From Loxodes magnus (lineage: Eukaryota; Ciliophora; Karyorelictea; Loxodida; Loxodidae), in the NCBI GenBank assembly GCA_946699065.1, contig CAMPDV010000007.1, positions 1,550,001-1,614,000 of the forward strand: a stretch of DNA of 64,000 bases, in the 5' to 3' direction. Position numbers and translations under genes: made by a program. This document shows, piece after piece, positions 62,101 to 64,000 of the stretch. Every line of letters begins with the position of its first letter. The first letter of the stretch is position 1. The notes beneath the pieces were generated by a model. That model saw only the letters and a list, made by a program, of their open reading frames with translations. It had not been told where the DNA came from and did no database searches.

Positions 62101-62202
62101 AATTTATTATTATCCGCTGGTGTATTTTTAAATATTAGACACCACTGGTACTTCATCTTCTATATCCAAAGAAGAGTCATCGATATCTTCCATATCAGAC
62201 AT
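59140..62202 (-). CDS. 1020-residue coiled-coil protein with TFKP motifs
   Basis: Starts with an acidic segment after ATG 62202 and runs in one frame to TGA at 59142-59140. Four short motifs of the type (C/Y)-TFKP or EFKP occur near residues 155, 585, 630 and 705. They are usually preceded 20-30 residues earlier by a KRL(F/Y) or ERLY stretch. Between them lies a helical region, and residues about 790-900 are an extreme Lys/Glu coiled coil. This kind of RLY...CTFKP pattern occurs in many large ciliate and flagellate cytoskeletal proteins, so a basal-body, axonemal or cortical role is inferred. Very high Gln content, mostly TAA/TAG. No enzyme domain. Confidence 0.82.
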
Positions 62203-64000
62203 TTTATTTATTCCTCTAAATAAAGCTATCTTAAGAAAAATATCCAAGATATCAAGTTATTTCAATGGAATCAATTATATTACTTTTTTATATCCCTATG
62301 AGTAAATAAGAGATATTTCCTTGCTTAAGATTTTAGTATATCAATGATATTAAACTATCTCATTAAATCAAGTCCCATTATAAGCAGATCTTAGATATGA
62401 AAGTTTAAGCTAATTGTAAATCTCACTTTTCAAGACAAAAAAATACAAGAATTTAGAATAAAAGAGGAAGTAGCCGATCTAGCTTACTTTTTAAAATTGA
62501 GGTTTACAAATAAAAATATTAAAACTTTAGAAATTAAATGGATGAAAAATAGAATTAATAAATGAAAATATAAACTAAAAGTACTTTATGATAATAAAAA
62601 ATGGAAAGTAATATAGCTTACCAATATAAAATATAAAGCAAATAGCTTTTAATGTAACAGTGATAATAAATAAATTGAAAATGCTACTAATTATTTTATT
62701 GCATAAAATTTTAATTTCTATAAAATTTGGGAGAATTAATATGCACGTAATTTTTTTTAAGAGATGTCAAAATTTACGCCTTTTTGAGAAATAATATATT
62801 GCTAAACCACTTTAAATTTATTAATCTAAGAATTTTACTACAATTCCTTATATTTAAAAGTTTTGACTATTTTTACTTGCATTTTTTATAAAATGATAAC
62901 ATTTTTCAGTCATTATAATTTTAATTATTTTGCAAGGTACTAATTATAAAAGTACTTTCAACCCTTATTTTTAATAATTATATTTTTTATTCGTTTTCTT
63001 AATAAGTATTGGTGAAGTTATATAGCGCTTCAATATTTTAATTATTAGTATTTATAAATTTTTCTTTATTTTTACTATTTTATTAAATTATTTAAAAAAT
63101 GATATTAGAGAGCGCGTAGCATTAAGATATGCTCAGCTATTTTATACTGTTCAATACTGATAAAAATAAATACTGCTTGAGATTTTTAGCCCAGTTGCAG
63201 GTTATATCATTGTTGTAAAACAAAAGCAGGGAGAGACAAAAATCTATTATGGGTGTTCTATTTCTCCAACCTTTGATGAAGAATACCTTGAAAGAAAAAA
63301 CACCTTGAGTCGAGATATTGAAATGAGTAGTACCATTACCAAGAAATAATAAAACAAATGTCCAAAATCTAACCAAAGTAGAGAAAGACAAGAGTAGTCT
63401 ATGGGTACTTCCTTTTCTCAATCCTCTAATGAAGATTTCCCTTTGTCTTCACCCTCAAATTGGTTATGATTGCAAATTAAATTTTAATAATTTTTAATTT
63501 TTAGATTTATTTTGCATTTTATATATTTTTACTTCTTCTTTTTTAAACTTAAATTATTTAATTTATTTTTATTTTTTGCCAGATTTTAATTAGTTTTTTT
63601 CCATGTTTTTTAATTTAATTAATTAAACTTTATAACTTTTTCGATGACTTTCAAAGAAAAAGTTACTAATTTTTTAATTTTTAATTATTTTACGTATTTA
63701 AAAAATGTTATCCTTTATTTTTTATTATATTACTTATCCTTCAATTTTACTTGATTTACAATAATTTTTTATACTGTATTTTATTTTTCGTTTCCTATTA
63801 CTTTCAATTTTCTTCTTAACCTCTTAGATATTCTAAATTAAATTCATAACTTTACAATATTATTTAATTTAATTATCTCAGAATATACCTTAATGGATAA
63901 CTTCTTTCAAATCAATTTTCTTTTAAGAAGAATTAAATTTATTTATATAGTTTATTCTTTAATAAAACTAAAATATATCATTTCTAATTTATTTTCTTTA
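62203..64000. other. very AT-rich region
   Basis: Long runs of A and T with few G or C. Apart from the coding-like island at 63101-63469, I see no gene. It could be an intergenic desert, intron-like sequence, or the beginning of a different genomic compartment. Confidence 0.45.
63101..63469 (+). CDS. coding-like exon without start codon
   Basis: About 120 codons ending at TGA 63467-63469. The first half is aromatic and hydrophobic (RYAQLFYTVQYW, then FSPVAGYIIVV); the second half is Ser/Glu/Lys-rich and polar. It is an island of balanced composition within AT-rich DNA. No in-frame ATG precedes it, and ATTAG at 63104-63108 could be a 3' splice site, so it may be the last exon of a gene whose earlier exons I cannot find, or a fragment. 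No family recognised. Confidence 0.4.

Overview
This window looks like nuclear DNA of a karyorelict ciliate (Loxodes-like). The main evidence is the genetic code. Inside unmistakable genes TAA and TAG read as Gln (NNT C-terminus, kinase APEQ, TPR proteins), TGA reads as Trp (kinase DIW motifs, Myb tryptophans), and TGA is also the only codon that ends genes. This matches the karyorelict code (NCBI table 27). The DNA is very AT-rich, introns are tiny (16, 19 and 22 nt in the three that can be placed), and genes are packed with short spacers. Because no codon is an unconditional stop, every frame is open. Gene calls here rest on domain motifs, residue composition and agreement between copies. 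Several gene ends could be off by one or more TGA codons.

Left flank (1-15.2 kb): minus-strand genes for a C2H2 zinc-finger protein, an unknown protein, a proton-translocating NAD(P) transhydrogenase in beta-alpha order, and a histidine-kinase-like protein. These are followed by unknown gene A (+) and unknown gene X (-).

Centre (12.7-41.4 kb): nested inverted duplications. (i) Gene A - gene X - TRIM1 is mirrored by TRIM2 - gene Y - truncated gene A' around about 19.6 kb, with a TPR-kinase gene in the loop. (ii) A 2.88-kb palindrome (28.67-31.55 and 35.74-38.62 kb) carries identical TPR genes and has a second TPR-kinase gene in its loop. (iii) A 1.16-kb kinase block is shared by the two TPR-kinase genes although their TPR halves differ. 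Two short ORF1-only retroposons with target-site duplications lie in one palindrome arm, and the other arm preserves the empty sites.

Right flank (38.9-64 kb): an unknown large protein, an EAPP-like protein, an Aurora-like coiled-coil kinase, an unknown protein, a calcium-dependent protein kinase, ribosomal protein eS31 fused to a degenerate ubiquitin, an R2R3-Myb protein with CPCC repeats, a ZC2HC1-type protein, an archaemetzincin, an adenylate-kinase-like protein, a 1020-residue coiled-coil protein with TFKP motifs, and a very AT-rich tail with one coding-like exon.

Functionally, the central cluster combines TPR receptors fused to kinases, RING/B-box/Kelch proteins and stand-alone TPR proteins. 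It has the look of a rapidly rearranging signalling or recognition family. The flanks are mostly ordinary housekeeping and signalling genes.
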